Assembly (NCBI RefSeq): GCF_029542205.1
Contig: NZ_CP113783.1
Span: forward strand, 1,851,001-1,915,000
Length of the DNA: 64,000 bases
Direction: 5' to 3'
From: Pseudoxanthomonas sp. SE1
Lineage (GTDB): Bacteria; Pseudomonadota; Gammaproteobacteria; Xanthomonadales; Xanthomonadaceae
Positions 1-9,199 of this stretch are shown one piece after another. The translations under genes were made by a program, and so were the position numbers. Within the stretch, counting starts at the first letter, position 1. Every line of letters starts with the position of its first letter. The notes beneath the pieces are model-generated. The model had not been told where the DNA came from. It did no database searches and saw only the letters and a program-made list of their open reading frames with translations.

Positions 1-670
1 TGCAGACTTCCTTCTTCGTCGTCAGCGACACGGCCAGGCCATCGGCGGTGCTGCCGACATAACCCTCTGCCGTCTTCCGGGACTGTGCGACATCGATCTT
101 GCGTTCGCCGTAGTCCAGGTCGGCGCTCAGGCGCGGCGTGGAGCCGGCACCGACTTCCACGGACCAGCCCGGTTCGGTGCCGATTCCACGGAAGACGCTG
201 CCACGTGCCCTGGCCTGCTCCCAGGGTGTTCCCGTTGCAGGAGGAGCCGGATCTTCAGCAGCCCGCACCATGCGGAATTCAACCGGTGCAGACGCGCCGG
301 GCGTCACCGGCACGCGCGTATCGGTGACGAACCAGAGCGTGCCCTGCGCGTCCCGAAGGCCGGCGTGCAGGCCGTACATGCCATTCGGACGCAGCTTGGC
401 AGGGTCATAGGGCAGGGTGAACGCGAACGGCGGGCCCTTCAGGTCGCGGAAGTCGGCGCTCGCGACCACGGCGGCCGGTGTATCGGCCAGCTGGTTGTCC
501 ACGAGTTGCACGCTGAGCGTCGCGCCTGGCGGCGGCGCGATGCGTTCGAGATAGAGGGCCCTCCCCTGGATCACCGCAGCAGGTTGGGTCGGGGCTGCGT
601 TGCCAGTGGGCGGCGACTGGCAGGCTGCGAGTGCCAGCAGGCAGGCGGTGATCAACGGCAGACGGAACAT
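1..670 (-). CDS. YbaY-type lipoprotein with a second C-terminal domain (3' end outside window)
   Basis: The gene starts at the ATG at 670 and reads out of the left edge, so its C-terminus is missing. The N-terminus is a lipoprotein signal peptide (MFRLPLITACLLALAACQSP) with lipobox LAAC, so the product should be lipid-anchored in the envelope. Residues about 33-130 look like a YbaY/YscW beta-sandwich domain, with a stretch reading VQLVDNQLADTPAAVV followed by a pattern of polar loop residues. After a proline-rich linker comes a region beginning near GTEPGWSVEV, which resembles the small lipoprotein domain often found after YbaY (COG3650/HslJ-like). Function of this family is not established. 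The family call is by eye from the fold pattern. Confidence 0.72.
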   Translation of the reverse strand, partial: MFRLPLITACLLALAACQSPPTGNAAPTQPAAVIQGRALYLERIAPPPGATLSVQLVDNQLADTPAAVVASADFRDLKGPPFAFTLPYDPAKLRPNGMYGLHAGLRDAQGTLWFVTDTRVPVTPGASAPVEFRMVRAAEDPAPPATGTPWEQARARGSVFRGIGTEPGWSVEVGAGSTPRLSADLDYGERKIDVAQSRKTAEGYVGSTADGLAVSLTTKKEVC

Positions 671-819
671 CGCGCGCTCCAGGGAGGTCGTGGCTGGTCG
701 CCAGCTTAGCGGTGGCCGGTGTAATGGTTCGTCAACGCGGAAATGGTCGTGATGCGGTCTCCGTCAGCGGTCCTGGCATCGCTGCGCTACAGTCGCGTTT
801 CGACACGGAGGCCGCCGGG

Positions 820-1425
820 ATGCCGTCGTACGATCCGAGAGTGGATGCCTACATCGCGGGAGCGGCCGGGTTCGCGCGCCCGATCCTCGAACGCCTGCGG
901 AACGTGGTGCACGAGGCGTGTCCGCAGGTGGAAGAGGCCATCAAGTGGAGCATGCCGTCGTTCCAGTACGGTGGGCGCATCCTGTGCAGCATGGCGGCAT
1001 TCAAGCGGCATGCGTCGTTCGGCTTCTGGCAGCACGCGCAGGTCACGGAGGGCAAGGCGCGTGACGGCATGGGGAGCCTGGGCAAGCTGGTGTCGCTGGA
1101 AGACCTGCCGCCCGGAAAGGAGCTGGTCGCGCTGGTACGCAAGGCGATGGCATTGATCGATGCCTCTGCGGCATCAACGGCGGCTGTGCGCGCAAAGGCC
1201 AGCCCGCGTCCGGCGCCGACTACGCCGGCGGACCTCCAGGATGCGCTGTCCGGCAATCCGGAAGCGAAAGCGACATTCGATGGCTTCAGCCCCAGCGCGC
1301 GGCGCGAGTACATCGAATGGATCGTCGGGGCCAAGCGAACGGACACACGGGCGCGACGGCTGGCGCAGGCGGTCGCATGGATGGCGGAAGGCAAAGCGCG
1401 CCACTGGAAATACCAGCCGCGCTGA
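820..1425 (+). CDS. DUF1801 / YdeI-OmpD-associated (OmdA) domain protein
   Basis: This is a 201-residue soluble protein with two parts. The N-terminal part (about residues 5-115) has the DUF1801 pattern, including EEAIKWSMPSFQYGG and a later KRHASFGFW stretch. The C-terminal part (about 140-200) ends in FSPSARREYIEWI and a RRLAQAVAWMAEGK stretch, as in the OmdA/YdeI family linked to bacteriocin or peptide protection. I chose the ATG at 820 because a GGAG sits about ten bases upstream and the protein family begins there; an open frame extends back to 712 with no family similarity. There is no signal peptide. The biochemical role is unknown. Confidence 0.82.
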   Translation: MPSYDPRVDAYIAGAAGFARPILERLRNVVHEACPQVEEAIKWSMPSFQYGGRILCSMAAFKRHASFGFWQHAQVTEGKARDGMGSLGKLVSLEDLPPGKELVALVRKAMALIDASAASTAAVRAKASPRPAPTTPADLQDALSGNPEAKATFDGFSPSARREYIEWIVGAKRTDTRARRLAQAVAWMAEGKARHWKYQPR

Positions 1426-1569
1426 GCGCCGACATAGGCCGCACGCATCGGGGCGATTCAGTATTGCGATGATGATGCAGTCGGCGGAGCGGTTAGTATC
1501 GGGCGCACGCCGTCGAACCATCGTCATCGCACTGCGCGCGTCCCTGTGCGCGTGCCGGAGATCACTGGC

Positions 1570-2454
1570 ATGAATCGCGTCCTGCGACCGTTTGCCTACA
1601 CCCGTACCGCGGCGGACTGGCCCTACGTGGCGGCCGTCACCGCGCTTGTAATCGCGGCGTTGTGGGTAATCTGGCAGGCACCGCCGCCAGGACAGCGAAG
1701 CGGTATGGAGCTGGCACTGCGCGGCGGTGCATTGTGCGCCGCCGCCACGGCGATCGGCGCGTTGCCGGTCCTGGTGATGCGGACGATTCCGCAGCGGTTG
1801 GCGGATGGGTTGCTCGGCTTCGGGGCCGGCGTGATGCTGGCGGCCACGGCATTCTCGCTGGTGCTGCCGGGATTGGCGGCGGCGGAAGCACAGGGCTTCT
1901 CGCCCTGGGGTGCGGCGGGCCTCGTGAGTACCGGGATCCTGCTGGGTGCATTGGCGCTGCTCGCTCTCGATCGCGGGCTGGTCGACGATCCGCTGGACGC
2001 ACAGCGTCGCCTCGTGCCCTCGCGGGTGATGCTCTTCGTGCTGGCCATCGTGCTGCACAACGTCCCGGAAGGCATGGCGGTGGGTGTGGCGGCCGGTGGC
2101 GCACTCAGCGGTGCAGCCGGGTTGGCGATCGGGATCGCCTTGCAGGACATCCCGGAAGGCCTGGTGGTCGCCCTTGTGCTGGCGACGGCGGGGATGGCGC
2201 GGAGCAAGGCGGTCTTCCTCGGCGCGCTTTCGGGCATGGCCGAACCCCTTGCCGCGATTCCCAGCGCATGGGCGGTGGGCGTTTCGTCGATGCTGCTGCC
2301 GTGGGGACTGGCGTTTGCAGCGGGGGCCATGCTGATCGCTGTGGGTCACAGCGTGATCCCCGAGTCGAACCGGCACGGCCACGGCGGCATCGCATCGCTG
2401 GGGCTCGCGGTGGGCTTCTGTCTGATGATGGCGCTGGACACGGCACTGGGTTGA
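1570..2454 (+). CDS. ZIP family divalent metal transporter (GufA-like)
   Basis: This 294-residue integral membrane protein shows about eight hydrophobic segments and the two metal-binding helices of the ZIP family. Helix 4 has HNVPEG (residues 163-168) and helix 5 has QDIPEG (192-197). Q and D in place of HN in the second motif are usual for the GufA branch. A histidine-containing loop (SNRHGHGG) lies near the C-terminus. Zinc or a related divalent cation is the expected substrate, moving into the cytoplasm. The ATG at 1570 is preceded by CGGAG at good spacing; an upstream GTG at 1546 is less likely. The next gene follows after about 50 bases on the same strand. Confidence 0.88.
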   Translation: MNRVLRPFAYTRTAADWPYVAAVTALVIAALWVIWQAPPPGQRSGMELALRGGALCAAATAIGALPVLVMRTIPQRLADGLLGFGAGVMLAATAFSLVLPGLAAAEAQGFSPWGAAGLVSTGILLGALALLALDRGLVDDPLDAQRRLVPSRVMLFVLAIVLHNVPEGMAVGVAAGGALSGAAGLAIGIALQDIPEGLVVALVLATAGMARSKAVFLGALSGMAEPLAAIPSAWAVGVSSMLLPWGLAFAAGAMLIAVGHSVIPESNRHGHGGIASLGLAVGFCLMMALDTALG

Positions 2455-2504
2455 CCGCGAGGCGCGGCGTGCCCACCCTGCCATTGTCCTTGCTGGAGAA
2501 TGGT

Positions 2505-3257
2505 ATGTCCGAACCGCTGACGATCATCGGAAACTACATCTCGCCCTACGTGCGCAAGGTGCTGGTCTGCCTGGAGCTGAAAGGCATTCCATACCGGATC
2601 GACCCGATCGCCCCGTTCGTGGGCGATGCGGAATTCAGCCGCCTCAGTCCCTTGCGTCGCATTCCTGTACTGCGCGACGGCGATCTGGTGCTCAATGATT
2701 CCACGGTGATCTGCGAGTACCTGCAGGACAGGTTTCCGCAGCCGTCGCTGTATCCGGCCGATCCCGTGCAGCGGGCACAGGCGCGCTGGCTGGAGGAATA
2801 CGCGGATTCCTATCTGGGCGATGTGATCGTCTGGCGCATGTTCTTCCAGAAGGGCGTGCGCCGGTTCCTGTTCAACGAAGGCACCGACGAAGAGATGGTA
2901 CGCAGGGCCCGGGACGAGGAACTGCCGGTGGCGCTGGATTACCTGGAAGCGCGGCTTCCCGCTGCCGGCTGGCTGTTCGGCGATATTTCCATCGCCGACA
3001 TCAGCATCGCGGCCTTGTTCCGTAATGCGGTGTTCGTGAAGTACCAGGTCGATGCCCAGCGATGGCCGCGCACCGCCGCCTTCCTCGCACGCGCCTGGGC
3101 GTTGCCGCCGTTCCGGGCTTTGGCGGGCTACGAAGAGCGGACCCTGCGCACGCCGCTGCCGGAGCAGCGTGCAGTGCTTGCGGAGATGGGCGCACCGCTC
3201 ACCGACACGACCTGCGGCAATGCGCCGCCGCGCTATGGCGTGATGCGGCTGGGGTGA
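2505..3257 (+). CDS. Glutathione S-transferase family protein
   Basis: The product is a 250-residue cytosolic protein with the two-domain GST layout. Residues 1-80 are a thioredoxin-like domain with NYISPYVRKVLVCLE near the start and the conserved cis-proline and SxxI region (RIPVLRDGDLVLNDSTVI). Residues about 95-220 are the helical substrate domain. A GGAGAATGGT element precedes the ATG. No serine or cysteine can be assigned as catalytic with certainty, though the serine of the ISPY stretch is in the expected place. Substrate and class are not evident. Confidence 0.9.
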   Translation: MSEPLTIIGNYISPYVRKVLVCLELKGIPYRIDPIAPFVGDAEFSRLSPLRRIPVLRDGDLVLNDSTVICEYLQDRFPQPSLYPADPVQRAQARWLEEYADSYLGDVIVWRMFFQKGVRRFLFNEGTDEEMVRRARDEELPVALDYLEARLPAAGWLFGDISIADISIAALFRNAVFVKYQVDAQRWPRTAAFLARAWALPPFRALAGYEERTLRTPLPEQRAVLAEMGAPLTDTTCGNAPPRYGVMRLG

Positions 3258-3330
3258 CGGATCCCGGTCAGCGTCTTCTGCGGCAGCGGCGCACGGGGCG
3301 ACGGCCCGCTCCTGCCACCGCACCAGGGCA

Positions 3331-5091
3331 TCAGGGGTTCGTGTCGACGCGCAACACCGGATACAGCCGATAGCGTTCGTCCCATGACGGATGCCGGCGG
3401 TAGAAGAATTCGAGCCGTGCTGCGGGATCGTCGGAGAAGGCTTTGTCTTCACGCAGACGGCGTTCGAACTCGGCCTTCACGGCGGGGTCGCGCAACATGT
3501 CGCGCGCCACGCTCTCGGCCACGTAGTCTTCCATGTATTCCTTGCGCTCGAACGCATTGTTGAAGCGGCCCCAGGCGAGCAGCGAATCCGGCGCCTGTGG
3601 TTCAAGCAGCGCCATGACCAGGCGCGACTTCGCCTGCGCGATGGGCACGAACAGCGTGCCGGCCGGCACGCTGCGCGCTTCCTGCCTCCACTCGCCTTCC
3701 ACCGTCAGGCGCTGGCGGGCTTCAACCGGGCCACTGCCGAAGCTGGTTTTCGTGGCGCGGAACGCACCGGCTTCACCCTGCCAGGGCTTGCCGAGCAGGC
3801 GATACTCCACGCCATGCGTCTTCAGTACATCGGCGACCCAGGACGCCTCCGCGGCCGGCACCAGGTAGCCAGCGCCGGGCACATCGATGACGAGTGCAGG
3901 GCGAATGTCATCCTTCAGCGGCACCTTCCATAGCTGCGGTGTCGTTTCGTCATAGCGCGTCATCAGTGCGCCGGAGACATCCGAGCGCGTACGCGTGTAC
4001 GCGTATCCGCGAAAATCCACGGTGCGCGCGATGGGTGCCGCCGCATAGGTCAGTGGCTCGGATTCTCCGGCGAGCCGTGCGGCAACGGCATCGGCATTCC
4101 GTGCCCTTGCGAGCCAGTCGCTACCGTGCGCCGCGACCTGTTCGAGTACCGACACCACCGTGTTGCGGGTGATCTTCACCCTCACCGGGTACTCCTTCCA
4201 TGAATGCGTTTCGACCAGCATCGCGATGCGGTTGCGGAGCAGGAAGTAGCCATGCGAGAAGCGCGGCGGCGCCACGCTGTCTTCGAAGCCGGACGTCGGA
4301 TCGTCATTGACGACGAAGGAGGGGTAGTAGGGCAGGGGCAGAGAACCCTGCGTGGCCAGATCCCCGATCACCGACGTCCTCAGGGCCAGGCCTGCCTGAC
4401 GCAGCCCCGCATCGCCGGCATGCACGGGCTCGACCTGGATGGAGATGTCGTGCTCGAACTGCGCGCCGTTGGTCGCGTGCAGATCCACCGTGACCAGCGG
4501 GTCCCAGCGCTGCACCAGCTGCAGCATCGCCTGCATCTCAGGGGTGTCGGCTTTCAGGTAGTCGCGGTTGAGGTTGAAGTTCTGCGCGGTGGTGCGCCAG
4601 CCCATCTCTTTCGGGCCGCGCTGGTTGGGCCGGTTCCACGCGCCGAAGCGCTCGTGGCCATCCACGTTGAACACGGGCACGAACAGCCACACCTGCTTGT
4701 CCAGCGCGCCGCTCGCTGCCTTGCCTTCCAGCACCTCGCGCAGCGCCAGGAAGCCTGCATCCTTGCCATCGATCTCGCCGGCATGGATGCCGCCCTGCAC
4801 CAGCACGACGGGGAGTCCGCGCTTGCGTGCCAGGTCCGGCGTCAGCGCGCCGCTGGTCGAGGCCACCAGCATTTTCATCGGGCGTCCCTCCGGCGAGGTG
4901 CCGAAGGTGTGGCAGCGCACCGCCTTGGGGTACTGGCGCGCAAACGCGTCGCACAGCGCGATGACCTCGTCGTAGCGTCCGGTTTCAACGAATCCCGAGC
5001 GCTCGGACACGGTGGTGAGGGCGGGCGTGGCATGCGTCAGTGGTGCGAGGGCCAGCAGCAACACGGCGGAGGCGGAGAGGGCGCGCAGCAT
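3331..5091 (-). CDS. Secreted M14-family zinc carboxypeptidase
   Basis: The mature enzyme should hydrolyse peptides from the C-terminus in the periplasm or outside the cell. The 586-residue product starts with a signal peptide (MLRALSASAVLLLALAPL, cleavage near THA-TP). The M14 zinc site is visible: H103 and E106 in GGIHAGEIDG, and H205 in VDLHATNG. The substrate-binding stretch NFNLNRDYLK lies near 171-180 and the probable catalytic glutamate is E294 in LVETHSW. The length is larger than pancreatic-type enzymes, with a C-terminal region of about 250 residues of unassigned function. I chose the ATG at 5091 because it begins the signal peptide; an ATG at 5133 in the same frame is an alternative. 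The gene is divergent from the peptide transporter at 5241, which could import its products. Confidence 0.88.
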   Translation of the reverse strand: MLRALSASAVLLLALAPLTHATPALTTVSERSGFVETGRYDEVIALCDAFARQYPKAVRCHTFGTSPEGRPMKMLVASTSGALTPDLARKRGLPVVLVQGGIHAGEIDGKDAGFLALREVLEGKAASGALDKQVWLFVPVFNVDGHERFGAWNRPNQRGPKEMGWRTTAQNFNLNRDYLKADTPEMQAMLQLVQRWDPLVTVDLHATNGAQFEHDISIQVEPVHAGDAGLRQAGLALRTSVIGDLATQGSLPLPYYPSFVVNDDPTSGFEDSVAPPRFSHGYFLLRNRIAMLVETHSWKEYPVRVKITRNTVVSVLEQVAAHGSDWLARARNADAVAARLAGESEPLTYAAAPIARTVDFRGYAYTRTRSDVSGALMTRYDETTPQLWKVPLKDDIRPALVIDVPGAGYLVPAAEASWVADVLKTHGVEYRLLGKPWQGEAGAFRATKTSFGSGPVEARQRLTVEGEWRQEARSVPAGTLFVPIAQAKSRLVMALLEPQAPDSLLAWGRFNNAFERKEYMEDYVAESVARDMLRDPAVKAEFERRLREDKAFSDDPAARLEFFYRRHPSWDERYRLYPVLRVDTNP

Positions 5092-5240
5092 GGAAAAATC
5101 CTGAACAGGGCAGGGGCGAATGATGCCGTGCAATCGCGGTCAGTCCCAGTCCCCGTTGCCCGTGTGCCCCGCGCACCGGTGGTTCGACCCTGTGCGGGCG
5201 GATACGGTAACCTTCCGGGACTTTTTCACCGGAAGATCGG

Positions 5241-6824
5241 ATGAGCACGACCGCAGAAGCCAGCCAGGGCCGCATGCCCCGCCAGATTCCCTACATCATC
5301 GGCAACGAGGCGTGCGAGCGGTTCAGCTTCTACGGGATGCGCAACATCCTGGTGCCGTTCCTGGTGAGCAGCATCCTGCTGGCTTATCTGCCAGAGATGG
5401 ACCGAGAGGGTGCGGCGAAGGATATCTTCCATACCTTCGTGATCGGCGTTTATTTCTTTCCGCTGCTGGGCGGCTGGCTGTCCGACCGGTTTTTCGGCAA
5501 GTACAACACCGTCCTGTGGCTGTCCCTTGTCTACTGTGTCGGACATGCATGCCTTGCGGTCTTCGAGGAGAACCGCACGGGCTTCTACACAGGCCTGTTC
5601 CTTATCGCGCTGGGTTCCGGTGGCATCAAGCCGCTGGTGTCGGCATTCGTCGGTGACCAGTTCGACCAGAGCAACAAGGGCAAGGCCAAGGTCGTCTACG
5701 ACGCGTTCTACTGGACAATCAACTTCGGTTCGTTCTTCGCATCGCTCCTGATGCCGGTCTTCCTGAAGAGCTACGGACCCAGCGTCGCGTTCGGCATCCC
5801 CGGGGCCCTGATGATGATAGCGACGGTGATTTTCTGGGCCGGCCGGCACAAATACGTGCACGTGCCGCCGTCGCCTCCGGATCCGGATTCGTTCCTGAAT
5901 GTCGTCCGCAGTGCACTGACCGGACCGGCTTCGGGCAAGGGTCTTGGCACGGCGCTCGGCGGCAGCGGCGTCGCGCTGGCCATCGTGTCGCTGGCCCTTG
6001 TTCCTGCCCTCGGCTTCGTCAAGGCGGTACTGATCGGGTTGGGTTTGCTGATCGCATTGGTCGGCATAGGTGCGTCCCTGCAACTTGAACGCGCGCGGGG
6101 CAGGCACCCGGATTCCGCCATCGAAGGCGTGCGCGTTGTGCTCAGGATCCTCATAGTGTTTGCGCTGGTAACGCCTTTTTGGTCGTTGTTCGACCAAAAG
6201 GCGTCCACATGGGTCTTGCAGGGCCAGACCATGCGCATTCCTCACGATGCCTGGTGGTGGCCCAGCAAGCTGGTGGTGACCGCGGGCCAGATGCAGGCCT
6301 TGAATCCGATCATGGTCATGCTGCTCATTCCCTTCAACAATCTGGTCCTGTACCCGTTGCTGCGCAGGCTGGGCTACGAGCCGACGGCATTGCGGCGCAT
6401 GGGATTCGGCATCGTTTTCTCTGGCGTGGCATGGATCCTGGCGGGCATGATCCAGCTGTGGATCGATGGCGGAGATCCTGTTTCCCTGGCGTGGCAGATC
6501 CTTCCCTATCTGTTGCTGACGTTCGGCGAAGTGCTGGTTTCGGCGACAGGACTCGAGTTCGCCTATAGCCAGGCTCCGCGCTCGATGAAGGGTGTGATCA
6601 TGAGCTTCTGGCTGCTGTCCGTGTCGTACGGGAACCTGTGGGTGCTGATGACCAACGCTGCCGTCCGCAACGAAGTCGTCATCGGGCAGATCGCGAGTAC
6701 GGGACTCAGCGAGAACGCATTCCTGATGTTCTTCTTCGCCGGTTTCGCTTTCGTGGCGGCATTGGCATTCGCGCTGTACGCGCGTACGTATCCCATGCAG
6801 GACAACTACCGCACCGCGGCGTAA
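5241..6824 (+). CDS. POT family proton-coupled oligopeptide symporter
   Basis: This 527-residue inner-membrane protein belongs to the POT/PTR2 branch of the major facilitator superfamily and should import di- and tripeptides with protons. The ExxER proton-coupling motif is in helix 1 (E23, E26 and R27 in NEACERFSFYG), followed by the FYGMR stretch typical of the family. A second family motif is around GSGGIKPLVSAFVGDQF. Roughly 12 to 14 hydrophobic segments can be counted. GGAAGATCGG precedes the ATG. The next gene, a rhomboid protease, begins nine bases after the stop, so the two may be cotranscribed. The divergent M14 peptidase suggests a shared role in peptide use. Confidence 0.92.
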   Translation: MSTTAEASQGRMPRQIPYIIGNEACERFSFYGMRNILVPFLVSSILLAYLPEMDREGAAKDIFHTFVIGVYFFPLLGGWLSDRFFGKYNTVLWLSLVYCVGHACLAVFEENRTGFYTGLFLIALGSGGIKPLVSAFVGDQFDQSNKGKAKVVYDAFYWTINFGSFFASLLMPVFLKSYGPSVAFGIPGALMMIATVIFWAGRHKYVHVPPSPPDPDSFLNVVRSALTGPASGKGLGTALGGSGVALAIVSLALVPALGFVKAVLIGLGLLIALVGIGASLQLERARGRHPDSAIEGVRVVLRILIVFALVTPFWSLFDQKASTWVLQGQTMRIPHDAWWWPSKLVVTAGQMQALNPIMVMLLIPFNNLVLYPLLRRLGYEPTALRRMGFGIVFSGVAWILAGMIQLWIDGGDPVSLAWQILPYLLLTFGEVLVSATGLEFAYSQAPRSMKGVIMSFWLLSVSYGNLWVLMTNAAVRNEVVIGQIASTGLSENAFLMFFFAGFAFVAALAFALYARTYPMQDNYRTAA

Positions 6825-6833
6825 GGACGAGGG

Positions 6834-7451
6834 ATGAGCGCACCCATTACCCTGCTGCTGATCGCAGTGACCTGCGTGGTCAGCTTCATCGCGTTCCGCA
6901 CGCCGTCACTGCTGATGCGGCTCATCCTGTGGCCACCCGCGATCCACCGGCACCGCCAGTACGACCGGCTGGTCACCTACGGGTTCATCCACGCGGATTT
7001 CTGGCACCTGCTGTTCAACATGTTCACGCTGTTCTTCTTCGGTCGCCTGATGGAACAGGTGATCACCCAGATAAGCGGCAGCCGGCTGACCTTCGTCGCG
7101 TTCTATTTCTCCGCGTTGGTGGTGTCGATCCTGCCGACCTACCTGAAGCACCAGAACGATCCCAACTACCGCAGCCTGGGCGCGTCCGGTGCCGTGTCGG
7201 CGGTGCTGTTCTCCTACATTCTGATCGACCCGTGGGCGCGGATAGGCGTGTTCTTCATTCCCATGCCCGCCATCGTGTTCGCCGTGCTCTACATCGCGTA
7301 CAGCATCTGGATGGACCGGCGTGGCGGCGACAACATCAACCACGGCGCGCATCTGGCGGGTGCCGCTTACGGCGTGCTGTTCCTCGCGGCGATGGAGCCT
7401 CGCGTGCTGGGCCATTTCCTGGAAGCGTTGTCGCAGCCAAGCTTCGGTTAA
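6834..7451 (+). CDS. Rhomboid family intramembrane serine protease
   Basis: The 205-residue protein has about six membrane segments and both catalytic residues of rhomboids. The nucleophile is S118 in GASGA, and the histidine is H173 in GAHLAGAAYG. The supporting asparagine is N62 in HLLFNMF, and the ITYGFIH-type loop is present as VTYGFIHADFWH. It should cleave transmembrane substrates within the inner membrane. GGACGAGGG precedes the ATG, and it lies nine bases after the peptide transporter gene, suggesting a shared transcript. The length is that of the compact bacterial rhomboids without extra domains. Confidence 0.93.
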   Translation: MSAPITLLLIAVTCVVSFIAFRTPSLLMRLILWPPAIHRHRQYDRLVTYGFIHADFWHLLFNMFTLFFFGRLMEQVITQISGSRLTFVAFYFSALVVSILPTYLKHQNDPNYRSLGASGAVSAVLFSYILIDPWARIGVFFIPMPAIVFAVLYIAYSIWMDRRGGDNINHGAHLAGAAYGVLFLAAMEPRVLGHFLEALSQPSFG

Positions 7452-7531
7452 GCCGTCATTGCGGCAGCGCTCACCTGCGCTGAAGGTCCTGCGTGTTATC
7501 CCGGTGCCACGTCTCATACGTGGAGCAGCGC

Positions 7532-8290
7532 ATGGCAACCGCAAAGACACGCAAGGTGGCCCGCAAGACCGCGAGCAAGGCCGCCACGAAGAAGGCGCCA
7601 GCCAGGAAGGTCGTGAAGAAAGCAACGGCGAAGAAGACGGCGAAGAAGGTGGTCAGGAAGGCAGCGGCGAGCACGACAAAGCCCGCGCGCAAGACCACGG
7701 CCGGCGCCTCGGCCACGAAGCAGGCAACGTCGCGCGCCGGTGCAGGGAAGGCGGGCACGACCAGAAAGCGGGTCGCGGCAAAGAAGGCGGCGGCGAAGAG
7801 GGGCGCAACCAGGAAGGTCGCTGCCAAAAAGGTCGCTACAGAAAAAGCCGCAGCGAGAAAGACGACAGGCAAGGTTGCCGGCGCCCGTCCGGCGCGCAAG
7901 AGCACGGCGAAGAAAGTTGCGGGCAAGTCCACGGCAAGACCCGTGAAGAAGGTGGCGGGCAGCTCGACGGGGTCACGGACCGTGGGCAAGCGTGCACGCA
8001 AGACGCCGGCCCGCAAGCGCGCGCCGCGCAGGATCACGCCGACGCAGGCGCTGGAAACGGCACGTGCGTTGCTGGAACAGAAGCACGAACTGGATCGGCA
8101 ATCCGCACCGTGGCAACAGATCGACCACCATGATCACGGCGCGGCGCCTGGCGCGGGATTCGTCTCTTCCGAAGCTGCGGGCAAGGCGCTGGAACTGCAT
8201 GCCGCCGAAAGCCGGATGAAAGCCATCCAAGGCAGCGCGGGAACACAGGATCGGCGCAATCAGGGCAAGCGCGACCATCGCGGCGAGTGA
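7532..8290 (+). CDS. Histone H1-like lysine/alanine-rich nucleoid protein
   Basis: This 252-residue protein is built almost entirely of lysine, alanine, arginine, threonine and valine for its first 175 residues, with many KKVA, AKKT and ARKT repeats, as in bacterial histone H1-like proteins (HctB, AlgP, PhaF tails). Such proteins bind DNA non-specifically and compact the nucleoid. The last 75 residues are different: ITPTQALETARALLEQKH and later segments are mixed and helical, so this part may be a separate domain. The ATG at 7532 has a GGAG upstream; the frame is open further back to 7493. The low-complexity part could vary in length between strains. DNA binding is inferred from composition only. 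Confidence 0.8.
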   Translation: MATAKTRKVARKTASKAATKKAPARKVVKKATAKKTAKKVVRKAAASTTKPARKTTAGASATKQATSRAGAGKAGTTRKRVAAKKAAAKRGATRKVAAKKVATEKAAARKTTGKVAGARPARKSTAKKVAGKSTARPVKKVAGSSTGSRTVGKRARKTPARKRAPRRITPTQALETARALLEQKHELDRQSAPWQQIDHHDHGAAPGAGFVSSEAAGKALELHAAESRMKAIQGSAGTQDRRNQGKRDHRGE

Positions 8291-8435
8291 CCGCCACGGC
8301 ATGGAGAAAAGTCGGGAGGGAGATTCGCGCCGTGAGCGCCAAGCGATGCAGCCGGGACGGGACTCCGGCGCGGCAGTCACACCCGAAGGCGGACCCCTGC
8401 GCCGCGCCGGAGCACCCGGTAGAAAGGGTGGGGCG

Positions 8436-8639
8436 TCAATCCATCAGCGAATGCACGGCATGGACGCCGGCGGTGTCGCTGCTGGAGTAGGTGGACATCA
8501 GGCGCTCGTACACCGCGTTGTTCAGGCGCTCGAACTCCCAGTCCTTGGTATGGCCGGTGACGGTGAGCTGGTACAGGCCTTCCAGCAGGGTGAAATCGCT
8601 GGCGCTGGAGACGTCGGGCAGTTCTTCGGTCAGGCTCAT
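8436..8639 (-). CDS. Small conserved acidic protein of unknown function
   Basis: This short gene encodes a 67-residue soluble protein beginning MSLTEELPDVSSASDF. It has no signal peptide, membrane segment or cysteine. A clear GGAGCC stands eight bases before the ATG at 8639, which is why I prefer that start over an ATG at 8717 in the same frame. The rest (WEFERLNNAVYERLM) reads as an amphipathic helix. I do not recognise the family. It stands alone between a histone-like gene and an acetyltransferase-type gene on the other strand. Confidence 0.6.
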   Translation of the reverse strand: MSLTEELPDVSSASDFTLLEGLYQLTVTGHTKDWEFERLNNAVYERLMSTYSSSDTAGVHAVHSLMD

Positions 8640-8837
8640 GGCGGGCTCCGGATTACGGGTCGTTTGAGCCGTATCACGCAGCAATCGTGCCAATGTGTGT
8701 TTTGCCAAACTCGTCACGTTTTATGCTGACTTGAAATCCTTCACAAGCGTGAATGTGACGCGATGCGTCCAGTTCTGCCGCAGCCACAGGCGGGCATTGG
8801 GTCACAATGCCCCTGAGCCCCCTGCCACGGAGACGCC

Positions 8838-9131
8838 ATGACCGGTGACCAGCCTGCCCTCGACCTGCATCACGACCCGACCGCGCGCCGTTTTGCCACC
8901 CGGCTGGACGGATGGGAGGCCGAACTGCTGTATTCCCTGCGCGACGGCCGCATGGTGATCGACCATACCGGGGTGCCCGACGCCATCGGCGGCCGTGGTG
9001 TGGCCGCTGCCCTGGTGAAGGCTGCGCTGGACCACGCGCGGTCGCAGGGGTGGCGTGTCATCCCTGCGTGTTCGTACTCCGCGGCGTACGTTCAGCGGCA
9101 TCCGGAGTACGCCGATCTGGTGGAGGCGTGA
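8838..9131 (+). CDS. YidJ/COG2388-type small GNAT-fold acetyltransferase
   Basis: The 97-residue product fits the compact GNAT branch (COG2388), with only the core of the acetyl-CoA fold. Typical features are MVIDHTGVPDAIGGRGVAAALVKAAL, which holds the acyl-CoA-binding loop (GGRGVA), and the family ending WRVIPACSYSAAYVQRHPEY. These proteins are cytosolic and their acceptors are unknown. A GGAGACGCC element precedes the ATG. The next gene follows 68 bases later on the same strand. Confidence 0.88.
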   Translation: MTGDQPALDLHHDPTARRFATRLDGWEAELLYSLRDGRMVIDHTGVPDAIGGRGVAAALVKAALDHARSQGWRVIPACSYSAAYVQRHPEYADLVEA

Positions 9132-9199
9132 TGTGTCTGGAGGATGGCAAACGCGCGGCCTAGAATGACGGCCATCACACACCCGGAAGGAGCCCGAAC

